NCBI RefSeq assembly: GCF_000197735.1
Contig: NC_014550.1
Coordinates: 3,162,001 to 3,226,000 of the forward strand
Source: Glutamicibacter arilaitensis Re117
GTDB taxonomy: Bacteria; Actinomycetota; Actinomycetes; Actinomycetales; Micrococcaceae
Direction of reading: 5' to 3'
Length of the DNA: 64,000 nucleotides
The first letter of the stretch is position 1. Every line of letters begins with the position of its first letter. This document shows, in pieces, positions 23,551 to 33,989 of the stretch. The notes under the pieces were generated by a model, which worked only from the letters and a program-made list of their open reading frames with translations, searched no databases and was not told where the DNA came from. The position numbers were made by a program, and so were the translations under genes.

Positions 23551-26031
23551 TTGGAAAATAAGCAAGTGCCAGACGGGGCAAAGGTGCCGCCGGCACCCTT
23601 GGAGCCACGGCCTGAACCGTCCAATCCGTTCCAGAACGCTGGACAGAACCCGCAGGTAAAGAAATTCAGCAACGCAGTTCTGGAGTTGAAATCCCGGGCC
23701 GGCCTGCAGCTGCTTGGATTCCAAGCCGGAAGCATTGCGGCCATTGGCATCGTTCTGGCTCTTTGCTACTTGATCCCGTTCGCATCGCTGGCCAAGGAAG
23801 ACGATGCCAGTAGCTACGCGGACTTCAACGTAGCTGCGCAGCTGAATTCATTCAAGGCCTTCATCTTGATCTTCGGTGCAGTTCTGGGCGGCGGGCTGAA
23901 GGTAGCCGGGTCCGGCGGAGCATTCGACATGTATGGCGAAATGAGCCTCGTGCTTGCCTTCGTTTCGGTCACGTTCATCCTGGCCATTTGCGCCGTGAAC
24001 TATGCGATCGTCCGCAAGCTTTCCCGTGGCGTTCGCAAGGGCGGCTGGAAGAGCGCAGCGTTGGCATCCGGGCTGCACGCGCTGGTATTGGCCTTGCTTT
24101 TCCTGATCATTTCACTGTTTGGAAAACTCAGCTTCGAGGGCGGCGAAATGATCTCCGCGTCGGTCTCTCCGCGCTATGCCGGTGTCTTCTTCACCATCGC
24201 CTTGGCCGTCTTCTTCTCGCAGTTCCTTGCTACCGCGCCCCAGCGCGCCAATACCGGTTCTGCGTGGCTCAATGGTGTCCGTGAGGCAGTTCTCCTGGCA
24301 GTTTCAACTCTGGTTGCCTTTGCCTTGGTTGGCGTCATTACTGCCGTCATTCAGCGTCCAGATGACATGCCGTGGAGCATGAGCCTGTTCTTGCTCCCGC
24401 TTTTGGGGACCATCGGTTCCTATGTGGGCGCGCTGGGCTTCCTCGGCGCATTGGCTCCAAATGTTTCGGGCATGGCCAGCTTCATCGGTGACTACGCCGG
24501 AGAGTTCATGCCTGAATCGGTCCTGCGCATCTGGGACATCGCCGAGGGCAAGGGCGCGTGGCTCTTGGTCCTGACCGTTGTCCTGGTTCTGCTGGTGGCC
24601 ATCCGTGTTGGCGTGCGCCGTGGACGCCTGGCTTCAGGTTTCAACGTGCAGCGCGCGTGGCAGTTGCCGGCAGCAGCCCTGGTGCTGTGGATGGTGCTGT
24701 CCTGGCTCACCAACATCTCTCTGGGCGGAAACCTTTCTGCTTACGAGATGGGTGAGATGAGCGGCAGCATGTCCTTCGGCATCACCTGGTACTCGGTCAT
24801 CTTCCTGGCGCTCGGTGCTGCGGTTGTCTCGCTGCTTGCCGAGGTCTTGCCGCTGCAGGTCTACCGTTACGCACCATCGCTGCTGGCACTGATTGCCGGC
24901 AAGGATGCTGCTGCGCGCTGGGTTTCCGGTCAGCCAGCCCCTGTTGCCCCGGTTTCGCCGGCTGCAGCTGTTCCAGCCGAAACTGCTCCAGTCGCCAAGG
25001 GCGAGCCGGAGCTTGCTGAACCAGCTGCGGCGTTGGCCCCGGCCTCTGCAGAATCCAGGAAGAAGGCCAAGGCCGTTGGCTTCTCGGTTCTCGCATTGGC
25101 AGTCATCGCAGGTATTGGATTCGGAGCCGTCGCCTACTTGAACAGCCAGCGCAAGCCGGAAGCCGAGGTTGAGAAATACCTTTCGCTGCTGGCCGAGGGC
25201 AAGGCAGAGAAGGCAACTGAGATGGTTGATCCTGGGATCGACAATGCCTCACGCGTCTTGCTGACCGATGATGTGCTGGGCAGTGCCAAGCAGCGCTTGG
25301 AACTGGTTGATGTTGTCGAAGAATCCCGGGACGGCAACGGGGCATACGTACGTGCGTCCTACGCTATCAATGGGGAGCGCCATGAGCGCGGCTTCACCGT
25401 GGATGCCGGTGAGAAGGAGTTCGGGCTGCTCGATACCTGGGTGCTGGATGAGTCGCTGATCGTTCCGGTACAGATCAGCGCAGATCAGTCCGAAGACGTT
25501 GCACTGGGCAAAACCACCGTCAAGTTGGCCTCCGACGAAGACTACTATGGTGACGGGACTTCCTTCTTCGGTGAATTCTATGCCTACCCGGGCATCTACG
25601 AAGTCTCGGCACCGGGCAATGAATATCGCAAGACCGAACCTCAGGAATTGCGGGTCGACCATCCTGATTCTCAGCTGGCACAGGTCGCACTGACCACAAC
25701 AACTACCGAGAAGCTCAACGAGCTGGTCTTGGAAGAGGTCAAGAAGTTCGCAACGGCCTGCGTCACCGTTCCGACCAACCTCGAAGATGGATGCCCCAGC
25801 TCTCTGCAGTCCAAGGACCTCGCATCATTCTCTGTGAAATCACAGGCTGAGAGCGTCTCGATCGATGAATCGGGAGAATTCACGAGCTCTGACATCGTCT
25901 TCAAGTTCAAGCGCAATGACTCGGAGTACATGGATTACGACGAAGAGGAAATCACCCGCAGCTTCACGGGAAACGTGGATTGGTACGGCGAGAAGCCACA
26001 GGTTACCGTCGAAGGTGCCTCTTGGTGGTAA
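23551..26031 (+). CDS. Large multi-pass membrane protein with zinc-free C-terminal extracellular domain, unknown function
   Basis: An 826-residue protein of no recognised function. Residues 1-45 are polar and Pro-rich; about 50-480 hold roughly ten TM helices; 485-540 is a low-complexity Ala/Pro/Val segment (PAPVAPVSPAAAVPAETAPV region); a further TM helix at about 510-535 (VGFSVLALAVIAGIGFGAVA) leads to a 290-residue Asp/Glu-rich extracellular domain that begins like DUF4878/NTF2-type domains (YLSLLAEGKAEKATEMVDP). The start is TTG, seven bases after GAGG; no ATG fits. It stands alone between two strong terminators. A possible envelope or stress role is only a guess from topology. Confidence 0.75.
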   Translation: MENKQVPDGAKVPPAPLEPRPEPSNPFQNAGQNPQVKKFSNAVLELKSRAGLQLLGFQAGSIAAIGIVLALCYLIPFASLAKEDDASSYADFNVAAQLNSFKAFILIFGAVLGGGLKVAGSGGAFDMYGEMSLVLAFVSVTFILAICAVNYAIVRKLSRGVRKGGWKSAALASGLHALVLALLFLIISLFGKLSFEGGEMISASVSPRYAGVFFTIALAVFFSQFLATAPQRANTGSAWLNGVREAVLLAVSTLVAFALVGVITAVIQRPDDMPWSMSLFLLPLLGTIGSYVGALGFLGALAPNVSGMASFIGDYAGEFMPESVLRIWDIAEGKGAWLLVLTVVLVLLVAIRVGVRRGRLASGFNVQRAWQLPAAALVLWMVLSWLTNISLGGNLSAYEMGEMSGSMSFGITWYSVIFLALGAAVVSLLAEVLPLQVYRYAPSLLALIAGKDAAARWVSGQPAPVAPVSPAAAVPAETAPVAKGEPELAEPAAALAPASAESRKKAKAVGFSVLALAVIAGIGFGAVAYLNSQRKPEAEVEKYLSLLAEGKAEKATEMVDPGIDNASRVLLTDDVLGSAKQRLELVDVVEESRDGNGAYVRASYAINGERHERGFTVDAGEKEFGLLDTWVLDESLIVPVQISADQSEDVALGKTTVKLASDEDYYGDGTSFFGEFYAYPGIYEVSAPGNEYRKTEPQELRVDHPDSQLAQVALTTTTTEKLNELVLEEVKKFATACVTVPTNLEDGCPSSLQSKDLASFSVKSQAESVSIDESGEFTSSDIVFKFKRNDSEYMDYDEEEITRSFTGNVDWYGEKPQVTVEGASWW

Positions 26032-26077
26032 GCCGCTATTCTAGCTTCTGCTAGGCCAGAACCACCGAATAGGCGCT

Positions 26078-26114
26078 GCCAAGGGCCGGTCATGATCCAT
26101 GACCGGCCCTTGGC
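26078..26114. terminator. Bidirectional terminator, perfect 17-base stem
   Basis: GCCAAGGGCCGGTCATG and its complement flank a 3-base loop, followed by TATTTCTTT. Placed between the membrane-protein gene and the convergent phosphatase gene. Confidence 0.8.
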
Positions 26115-26128
26115 TATTTCTTTGCTGC

Positions 26129-26689
26129 CTAATGCCACAGCGGCTCACGCGATACGTGGTTGACCAGCAGCTGCGCGTCCACCTCGACATAGCTTCCGTT
26201 GGCCATGCGCGGGTTGCTTTCACCGGTAAGCGCAGCGATCACCGAGCAGATCAGGGCGCTATGGCTCACTACCAGCACCTTGCCGCCAAGATGCTGGTGG
26301 CAGATCTTGAACAGCGCGTTCACTGCGCGCCCCACCAGATGCTCTTCGGTTTCCCCGGTCCCAACTAGCAACTGGCGCTGCTCATCGGCGCCGTCGCCAA
26401 CCAGCGTGCCTTCAAGATCGCCGAAGTCCTGTTCCATCAGTTCTTGGTTCTCGTGAAGGGCACGGATATCCAAGTCATTGGCGATGATCTGTGCGGTTTG
26501 GCGGGCGCGGAAGAGCGGGGAGCAATAGACCGCTTCCCATGGGCCCTGCCCACCCAGCTCGGCAGCCAGCTGCTTGGCCTGGCGGACTCCGGTCTCGTTC
26601 ATCGGCAGGTCGCTGCGGCCATGCAGTCGTCCGGCTTTGTTCCACTCGGTCTGTCCGTGGCGGATGAGGATTAGTTTTTGTGCAGTCAT
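26129..26689 (-). CDS. Histidine phosphatase (phosphoglycerate-mutase-like)
   Basis: A 186-residue branch-1 histidine phosphatase. LILIRHGQTEWN near the N-terminus has the nucleophilic histidine and arginine; SPLFRARQTA and ELMEQDFGDLEG follow; VVSHSALI gives the second catalytic histidine. It is a small soluble acid-phosphatase-type member; the substrate cannot be told. The ATG at 26689 follows an AGAAAGAAGAAG purine tract. It lies 64 bases after the phosphodiesterase gene on the same strand and may share its transcript. Confidence 0.85.
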   Translation of the reverse strand: MTAQKLILIRHGQTEWNKAGRLHGRSDLPMNETGVRQAKQLAAELGGQGPWEAVYCSPLFRARQTAQIIANDLDIRALHENQELMEQDFGDLEGTLVGDGADEQRQLLVGTGETEEHLVGRAVNALFKICHQHLGGKVLVVSHSALICSVIAALTGESNPRMANGSYVEVDAQLLVNHVSREPLWH

Positions 26690-26753
26690 CGTCTTCTTCT
26701 TTCTGGCATGCACCGCAGCTTCGCGTGCACGGTGCGCAATTCTGTTCTTCGGG

Positions 26754-27584
26754 TTAGTCGCTGGGCTGCGAACTCTTAACCGGTGCAGGCAAGCTCGGGC
26801 CGTCATTCAGGCCCAGCGCCTGCGCGCTTGATACGGCAAATGAGTCCACCGACGATTGGGAAACCTGATGGACCGCAAATGCGGCACCGGGTTCGTCCAG
26901 GATCTGGGTTGGGGCAAATGGGTTCATGTTGTAGGACACCGCTGGCGCCATGAACACCGGAGTATTCATCAACTGGCTGGTGGCCATCTGGTGGTAGTGG
27001 CCGCTCAGAATCATCCGGATATCGCTTCCGGCAGTGATTGCGGCCAGTTCCATGGGGTTGTGCAAACCGCGTCCGGCCCGGGCCTGGCTGGTGGCTTCAA
27101 CCGGAGGGTGGTGCAGTAGCAAGAAAGTTCCCCGCGGTGCCGGTACGGTCAACAGCGAAGCGAGCCAATCGAGCTGTTCGCGATTCAGCTGTCCTTGGGC
27201 CTGCTGGAATCCCCCGGTGTCCAAGCCGATAATGCGAAGCCCCATGACTTCGTGCACCGTGTCAGCCGGATAGGGGCCGGTCGATAGCCGTTTCGTATTG
27301 AAGGATTCGGCGATCGCACCCAACGGATCATGATTGCCCGGAATGGTGATTACCGGGCAGCCCAGGTCTTGCTGCGCTTGGTTGAAGATCTGCGCAGCCC
27401 GCCGATGGATCTTCGCTCCCCGATCGGAGACATCCCCGGTGACCACCACCGCGTCCGGGGCAAACGAAGCAGCGGCTTCAAATGCCTGCTCGGTGAGTTG
27501 CCAGGTGTCGATGCTTCCGTGAAGCAGCTGGCCTTCGGGGCACAGGTGAGTATCGCTGACTTGTACTACGGTCAGTGGCTTCAT
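26754..27584 (-). CDS. Calcineurin-like metallophosphoesterase (CpdA-type)
   Basis: A 276-residue dinuclear metallophosphatase. Metal-binding motifs in order: VSDTHL, GDVSDRG, GNHDP, LLHHPP and SGHYHQM, the spacing of class III cyclic-nucleotide phosphodiesterases such as CpdA and Rv0805. A 3',5'-cyclic AMP phosphodiesterase role is plausible but unproven. Two adjacent ATGs (27587 and 27584) follow GGGGAAGG; either may serve. The gene is divergent from the FabH-like gene. Confidence 0.83.
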   Translation of the reverse strand: MKPLTVVQVSDTHLCPEGQLLHGSIDTWQLTEQAFEAAASFAPDAVVVTGDVSDRGAKIHRRAAQIFNQAQQDLGCPVITIPGNHDPLGAIAESFNTKRLSTGPYPADTVHEVMGLRIIGLDTGGFQQAQGQLNREQLDWLASLLTVPAPRGTFLLLHHPPVEATSQARAGRGLHNPMELAAITAGSDIRMILSGHYHQMATSQLMNTPVFMAPAVSYNMNPFAPTQILDEPGAAFAVHQVSQSSVDSFAVSSAQALGLNDGPSLPAPVKSSQPSD

Positions 27585-27748
27585 CATTCCTTCCCCGTGC
27601 AGGTGGTGCATTCCTTCCCATTGAAGCCCGGGGGTCTGACCGGCAGGTTAACAAGGCGTCGACACCATATGAAGTCCTGGCGAATCAGATTTCTCGATTA
27701 CCGAACAAATTTGGCCCAATTTCATAGGAATCCGGGCTGATACATGCT

Positions 27749-27777
27749 TTGTGGTGCATATGAACGGCAAGTAGCAT
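27749..27777 (+). promoter_or_regulatory. Candidate promoter of FabH-like gene
   Basis: TTGTGG (27749-27754) and TAGCAT (27772-27777) with a 17-base spacer, 55 bases before the start codon. Fair match by eye to a vegetative promoter. Confidence 0.35.
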
Positions 27778-27831
27778 TCAAAACGACTAATCTTGGAAGA
27801 GAAGATTTGAATCCACCGAGGAGCTATATCC

Positions 27832-28782
27832 ATGACCGGCAGCAAAGTCGTCGCCTTTGGCCACTTCCAGCCAGAGCGCATCGTCCCTAACACCGAGCTG
27901 GAAAAGTTGGTGGAAACCAGCGATGAATGGATCACCCGACGGGTCGGCATCGAAGAACGCCGCTGGGGCACCGGTGTTGAAACCGTTGACTCCATGGCTA
28001 TCAAGGCCGCCAAGATGGCGCTGGGCAACGCAGGCGACATCAAGGCAGCGGATATCGATATGGTCATCGTCGCCACCTGCACCGCGACGGACCGTTCCCC
28101 TAATATGGCCGCTCGCGTAGCCAATGCACTAGGCATGGATCAGGGCCCGGCAGCTTTGGACGTCAACGTAGCTTGCGCTGGCTTCGCCCACGCAGTTGGC
28201 TTGGCGCAGGGTGCCATCGCCGCGGGTTCGGCCAAGAATGCTTTGGTTATCGGCTCGGAGATGCTCACCGATTACACCGACTTCACCGATCGCACCACCT
28301 GCGTCTTGACCGCAGACGGCGCCGGAGCTTTCATCATCACCGCTTCGGAAGATAATGGAATCTCGCCGGTAGTTTGGGGCTCGGTGCCGTCGCTTTCCGA
28401 TGCAGTGCGCATTGAAACCGAGAACAACATGAAGTTCGCGCAGAACGGCCAGAGCGTTTACCGCTGGACCGTAACCCAGTTGCCAAAGATCGCTTCGAAG
28501 ATCATTGACCGCGCAGGCATGAAGCCAGAAGAATTGGATGCCATCGTTCTGCACCAGGCGAACCTTCGCATCATCGAGCCGCTTGCCGAGAAGATTGGTG
28601 CACCGAATGCACGTGTGGCCACCGACGTGGTGTACTCGGGCAACACTTCGGCAGCTTCGGTCCCCCTTGCCCTTTCCAAGCTGATGGCTTCGGACGAGCC
28701 TTTGCCTTCGGGCTCCAAGGCGTTGCTCTTCGCCTTCGGTGGCGGCCTGGCTTATGCAGGCCAGATCATCACCATCCCATAA
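27832..28782 (+). CDS. 3-oxoacyl-ACP synthase III (FabH-like)
   Basis: A 316-residue KAS III enzyme with the catalytic triad Cys115 (DVNVACAGF), His in LHQANLRI and Asn in YSGNTSAAS. DEWITRRVGIEERRW is the usual FabH N-terminal motif. KAS III condenses an acyl-CoA starter with malonyl-ACP to begin fatty acid synthesis; the branched-chain acyl-CoAs made by the Bkd complex in this window are plausible starters for the iso/anteiso lipids of this group. It is not beside other fab genes, so it may be an extra copy. AGGAG precedes the ATG. A strong terminator follows. Confidence 0.87.
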   Translation: MTGSKVVAFGHFQPERIVPNTELEKLVETSDEWITRRVGIEERRWGTGVETVDSMAIKAAKMALGNAGDIKAADIDMVIVATCTATDRSPNMAARVANALGMDQGPAALDVNVACAGFAHAVGLAQGAIAAGSAKNALVIGSEMLTDYTDFTDRTTCVLTADGAGAFIITASEDNGISPVVWGSVPSLSDAVRIETENNMKFAQNGQSVYRWTVTQLPKIASKIIDRAGMKPEELDAIVLHQANLRIIEPLAEKIGAPNARVATDVVYSGNTSAASVPLALSKLMASDEPLPSGSKALLFAFGGGLAYAGQIITIP

Positions 28783-28793
28783 GCATTTTCACC

Positions 28794-28835
28794 ACTAGTG
28801 GGCGCCCCGGCAGCAATGCCGGCGCGCCCACTAGT
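28794..28835 (+). terminator. Terminator after FabH-like gene
   Basis: A 19-base stem (ACTAGTGGGCGCC... against its complement) with one mismatch and a 4-base loop. Confidence 0.75.
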
Positions 28836-28921
28836 TCATTAACGGCTCTTGAGGTTTCGCTCCAAAATTATCCGAGAGATGACCTTGCTTAAATGCGTTA
28901 GTGACTGCTAACGCATCTTTC

Positions 28922-29260
28922 ATGCTCGATCTACTGGAAGTCGCATCCTAGCCAACGCGAAGGCGCTTGGTTCAGCTGCTGGGTTCCGGGGAACGCACCG
29001 TGACGGAACTGGACGCGAACTTCACAGTCAGCTGCTCCGCCATCTCGCAACACCTGCTGCTGTTGATTGATGCAGGACTGCTCCACGCCCGCAAGGATGG
29101 CCGCAGCCGCTACTACTCGCTGGACCCTGCAGGCATCACGAAGCTCAAGGCCCTCCTTGACTCGTTCTGGAATACCGAACTCGACCTGCTCGTTGCCGAG
29201 GCCGCCGAATTGGCGTCGTCCAATGGGCCACCGCACCAGCCACCAGGAGAAAAGCCATGA
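28922..29260 (+). pseudogene. ArsR-family regulator interrupted by an amber codon
   Basis: From ATG at 28922 the frame reads MLDLLEVAS, then TAG at 28949-28951, then PTRRRLVQLLGSGERTV and a complete ArsR winged helix (ISQHLLLLIDAGLLHARKDGR). The residues on both sides of the stop fit the standard N-terminus of this SRPBCC-linked ArsR group (MLDLLEVIAxPTRRR), so the stop is a nonsense change, not a wrong start. A shortened product from TTG at 28967 is conceivable but would lack helix 1. Next gene, an SRPBCC protein, starts inside its end (ATGA overlap). Confidence 0.75.
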
Positions 29261-30236
29261 GCTTCGAACGAACAGTCATCCTCCCCGTTGACGCCGACAC
29301 CGCCTTGAGCTTGTCACCAACCCGGAACGGCTTCGCCGCTGGCAAACCGTTGCCAACCGCGTCGACCTGCAGATCGGCGGCAGCTACCGCTTCACCATGG
29401 GGCCTGGCCACCAGGCATCGGGCACTTTCACCGAAATCGAGCCGGGCAAGCGCATGGTCTTCACCATGGGCTGGGAAGGTTCGGATGCCGTGCCGCCCGG
29501 CGACTCGACGGTTTTCATCACCTTGGAACCGCTGGAGACGGGCACGGCCTTGACCCTGCGCCATGAGGGGCTGAACGCCGAGCAGTCTTCGGGCCATGCC
29601 GAGGGATGGAACCACTTCCTGGACCGCCTGAAGGACTTTGCCGCATCCGGCGAAGCAGCCATCGATCAGTGGAACGCAGTTCCGGACCCCGAGAACCCGA
29701 TCGTTTCCGCTGAGGGATCCTTGGCAGCCCTGCAGTTCGCCCTGAACAACATCTCGGAAGCGGACCTAGGCAAGGCCACGCCTTGCTCCGAATTCTCGGT
29801 GAGCGGGCTGCTGGACCACCTTGCAGGTTCTGTCTCGATGATCGGCGGCGCCCTGGGCACCGCGGTATCCGATGACCCGTCCCTGGCGCCGGAAGCACGC
29901 ATCGCCAACCTGGCGCAGCCAACCCTGGAGGCTTTTGCCGCTCGCGGCGTTGAGGGCGAGATTGATCTCGGATTCGCCGTCATGCCAGCTTCAGTGGTTG
30001 CCGGCATCCTGAATCTGGAACTAATGGTTCACGGCTGGGACTTCGCGCAGGCCACCGGCCAGGTGTTCGAGATCCATCTCGGCCACGCGGAATACGTACT
30101 GGGCTTGGCACGCAAGACTGTCGTTCCGGCCCAGCGCACCTCCGGTTCCTTCGCAGAAGAAACCCTGGTCGCCGAATCCGCCAGCAGCATGGATCGCCTG
30201 ATTGCCTTCACCGGTCGCGTTCCCGCAGGAGCCTGA
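29257..30236 (+). pseudogene. SRPBCC (AHSA1) - TIGR03086 fusion protein, frameshifted
   Basis: Starts ATG AGC TTC (FERTVILPVDADTA), then loses one base near 29304; in the restored frame it continues ELVTNPERLRRWQTVANRVD, the AHSA1/SRPBCC fold to about residue 140, then a TIGR03086/DinB-type domain (LQFALNNISEADLGKATPCS, HGWDFAQATGQ) ending in TGA. The second domain belongs to the mycothiol-dependent maleylpyruvate-isomerase-like group. ArsR, SRPBCC and SRPBCC form one operon; this gene and the ArsR gene are both damaged while the third is intact. A downstream ATG at 29397 could give a partial protein. Confidence 0.78.
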
Positions 30237-30243
30237 GGACCCC

Positions 30244-30681
30244 ATGGTTGATGTCTCCACCAGCATCGTGATTGACCGGCCACGTTCCATGGTGACCGGT
30301 TACGCGATGAACCCGCTGAACGCTCCGAACTGGTACCAGAATATCCACTCCGTGCGCCGACTGGAGCAGGATGGTTTCAGCCTCGGCTCGCGCACCGCCT
30401 TTGAAGCCAGGTTCCTCGGACGGAACCTTTCCTACACCTACGAAGTCATCAGGTTCTCGGAGAACGAGGAACTGGTCATGGCCACCGCGCAGGGCCCGTT
30501 CCCCATGCGCACCACCTATCGCTTCGAAGCGATAGCGCCGACGGCGACTCGGGTCCACCTGCGCAATGATGGCGAGCCGACCGGCTTCGGCAAGCTCGTC
30601 GCCCCGCTGATGGAAACGATGATGAGGCGAGCCAACATGGCTGATCTGAGGGCATTGAAAGGCATTCTGGAGAACGCCTGA
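30244..30681 (+). CDS. SRPBCC-family protein
   Basis: A 145-residue single-domain START/Bet v1-like protein. VDVSTSIVIDRPRSMVTGYA begins the fold, LEQDGFSLGSRT and the MRTTYRFEAIAPTATRVHLRNDGE strands follow, and a long helix (APLMETMMRRANMADLRALKG) closes it. Such proteins bind hydrophobic ligands; no reaction can be assigned. The ATG at 30244 follows TGAGGA and the gene is the intact last member of the ArsR-SRPBCC operon. Confidence 0.75.
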   Translation: MVDVSTSIVIDRPRSMVTGYAMNPLNAPNWYQNIHSVRRLEQDGFSLGSRTAFEARFLGRNLSYTYEVIRFSENEELVMATAQGPFPMRTTYRFEAIAPTATRVHLRNDGEPTGFGKLVAPLMETMMRRANMADLRALKGILENA

Positions 30682-30691
30682 GGCTCAGCCG

Positions 30692-30738
30692 CGAACACCG
30701 CGCACGCCCTGCCTTCGGTATCGTGTTCGCGGTGTTCG
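30692..30738 (+). terminator. Terminator after SRPBCC operon
   Basis: CGAACACCGCG pairs with CGCGGTGTTCG; the inner CACG/CGTG extends the stem past a small bulge. Confidence 0.55.
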
Positions 30739-30791
30739 CCCGTCATTGACCTGAGTATTCTCGATCGCTTCAGTTTTCGACTTGACGTTAA

Positions 30792-31523
30792 GTGCATCAC
30801 ACCCGCACACTGGTACACGTGAACCTGTCTGACAGCTGGACACCCGGACAGCAGCCGATCGAACGACGATCCGCTGCCGAAGGCGTCTTCCATGCACTCC
30901 GCCTAGCCATTGAAGCCCAGGAAATCCCGCTCGGGAGCAAACTGGGTTCCGAAGCAGCGCTCGCCGCCGACTACCGGGTCAGCCGCTCGGTGATCCGCGA
31001 AGCACTGCGCTCCTGCGCGGCCCTGGGCCTGACCCGCACCGAGACCGGGCGCGGCACCTTTGTTATTTCGCACAGGCCCACCCGCGAATTGAAGCTGGGC
31101 AATTTCTCCTCCGACGACCTGCTTGAGGCCCGTCCCCATATCGAGATCCCCGCCGCCACCCTGGCAGCCACCCGGCGCACCACCGAAGACCTGGAGCGCA
31201 TCAGCGGGCTGCTGGAGCAAATGGACCAGGAAGACGACGCCGCCGCCTGGGTAGAACTGGATGCCGCCTTCCACGCCGCCATCGCCCAGGCCAGCGGCAA
31301 CTCGGTGTTCACCAAGGTCGTCGCCGACATCCGCGAGGCCATGGCGCGCCAGTCCGAGACCGTGAACCTCGTAGCCAGACGCCGCAGCCCGTCCAAGGAC
31401 GAGCACCTGGCCATCTTCCGCGCCATTGAAGCCAAGGATCCGCAGGCCGCCACCGCGGCCATGAGCGATCATCTATCTGCAGTACAGCAAGCCGTGTCCA
31501 CCATCGTCAGGAGCAATAAGTGA
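30792..31523 (+). CDS. GntR/FadR-family regulator of the asparagine operon
   Basis: A 243-residue FCD-type GntR regulator. Winged helix at about residues 25-95: GSKLGSEAALAADYRVSRSVIREALRSCAALGL and the wing TETGRGTFV. The C-terminal helical FCD domain has ELDAAFHAAIAQASGN and DEHLAIFRAIEAKDPQAA, carrying the metal/ligand histidines. The start is unclear: GTG at 30792 or GTG at 30819, neither with a ribosome site, so the mRNA may be leaderless. It overlaps the asparaginase gene by four bases (GTGA), so it is co-transcribed with, and probably controls, the asparagine/aspartate genes. Confidence 0.85.
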   Translation: MHHTRTLVHVNLSDSWTPGQQPIERRSAAEGVFHALRLAIEAQEIPLGSKLGSEAALAADYRVSRSVIREALRSCAALGLTRTETGRGTFVISHRPTRELKLGNFSSDDLLEARPHIEIPAATLAATRRTTEDLERISGLLEQMDQEDDAAAWVELDAAFHAAIAQASGNSVFTKVVADIREAMARQSETVNLVARRRSPSKDEHLAIFRAIEAKDPQAATAAMSDHLSAVQQAVSTIVRSNK

Positions 31524-32515
31524 TCCCCGACCATCCTCAGCCGCAGACCGACCCGCTGGCCAACCCGGTGTTGCCCCAGCATGTGCCACTGGTGGCAGCC
31601 ACCCGCGGGGAGGCAGTGGAATCCATCCACTACGGCTCGGCAGTGCTGCTGGATGCGCAGGGCCAGGTGCTCGTGAGCTTGGGCGAGCCGCAGGCCGCGT
31701 ACTACCCACGCTCTGCCCTCAAGCCGCTGTTCGCGGTGGGCATGCTGCGCGCCGGTCTTCAGCTCGATGACCAGCAGCTGGCGCTGGCTTCGGCCAGCCA
31801 CTCCGGCGCCCCGATCCACCAGCAGGTGGCCAGCTCCACCCTGGCAGCGGCCAACCTGGATGAATCTGCGCTGCGCAACTCCACCGACCTGCCCTACGGC
31901 GTGGCCGAACGCGCGGACTACCTGGCCGGAGGCGGCACCGCCACCCAGCTGGCGCAGAACTGCTCGGGCAAGCACGCCGCCCTGGCCGCACTGTGCGAGC
32001 TCAGGGGCTGGGACACCGCCAACTACCTGCACGACGAGCACCTGCTGCAGCTATTGCAAGACACCGTCCAAGAACTCACCGGCGAGCAAATCAGCGGCGT
32101 GAGCACCGACGGCTGCGGCACCCCGGTCTACCTGATCAGCCTGCTGGGCCTGGCCCGTGGCTTCGCCCGCCTGTCCGCCGCTGAACCCGGCACCCCGGAG
32201 GCCCGCGTGGCCGCGGCAATGTCCCGCTACCCGGAACTGGTGGCAGGCGTTGGCCGCGATGTCACCGCCCTGATGCGCGCCATTCCCGGTGCCGTAGCGA
32301 AGGACGGCTTCGAGGGCATCCAGGCCGTGGGCCTGCCCGACGGCAGCGCCCTGGCCGTGAAAATTGCCGATGGCTCGGACCGGGCGCGCATGCCGATCAC
32401 CGCCAAGCTGCTGGCCGAGCACCTCGGCGATGCAGCCGGCGCGGCCCTGGCCGAACTGGCCAGCTCCCCTGCCTTGGGCGGCGGCGTCCAGGTGGGCGTT
32501 CTGTCCGCCCTCTAG
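31520..32515 (+). CDS. L-asparaginase II-family protein
   Basis: A 331-residue member of the pfam06089 asparaginase group, named after the Rhizobium etli thermolabile asparaginase and unrelated to E. coli AnsA/AnsB. Core motifs: YPRSALKPLFAVGML, ASASHSGAPIHQ, NCSGKHAALAALC and STDGCGTPVYL. It would hydrolyse asparagine to aspartate and ammonia. The start is GTG inside the regulator's stop. Its place before aspartase and an asparagine-type permease gives a full route: uptake, asparagine to aspartate, aspartate to fumarate plus ammonia. Confidence 0.88.
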   Translation: MIPDHPQPQTDPLANPVLPQHVPLVAATRGEAVESIHYGSAVLLDAQGQVLVSLGEPQAAYYPRSALKPLFAVGMLRAGLQLDDQQLALASASHSGAPIHQQVASSTLAAANLDESALRNSTDLPYGVAERADYLAGGGTATQLAQNCSGKHAALAALCELRGWDTANYLHDEHLLQLLQDTVQELTGEQISGVSTDGCGTPVYLISLLGLARGFARLSAAEPGTPEARVAAAMSRYPELVAGVGRDVTALMRAIPGAVAKDGFEGIQAVGLPDGSALAVKIADGSDRARMPITAKLLAEHLGDAAGAALAELASSPALGGGVQVGVLSAL

Positions 32516-32559
32516 ATTCCACTTTCCCGAACAACTACCTTTTTGGAGATACATCCACC

Positions 32560-33975
<1,416 letters not shown>

Positions 33976-33989
33976 ACGCAAGGATCCCG

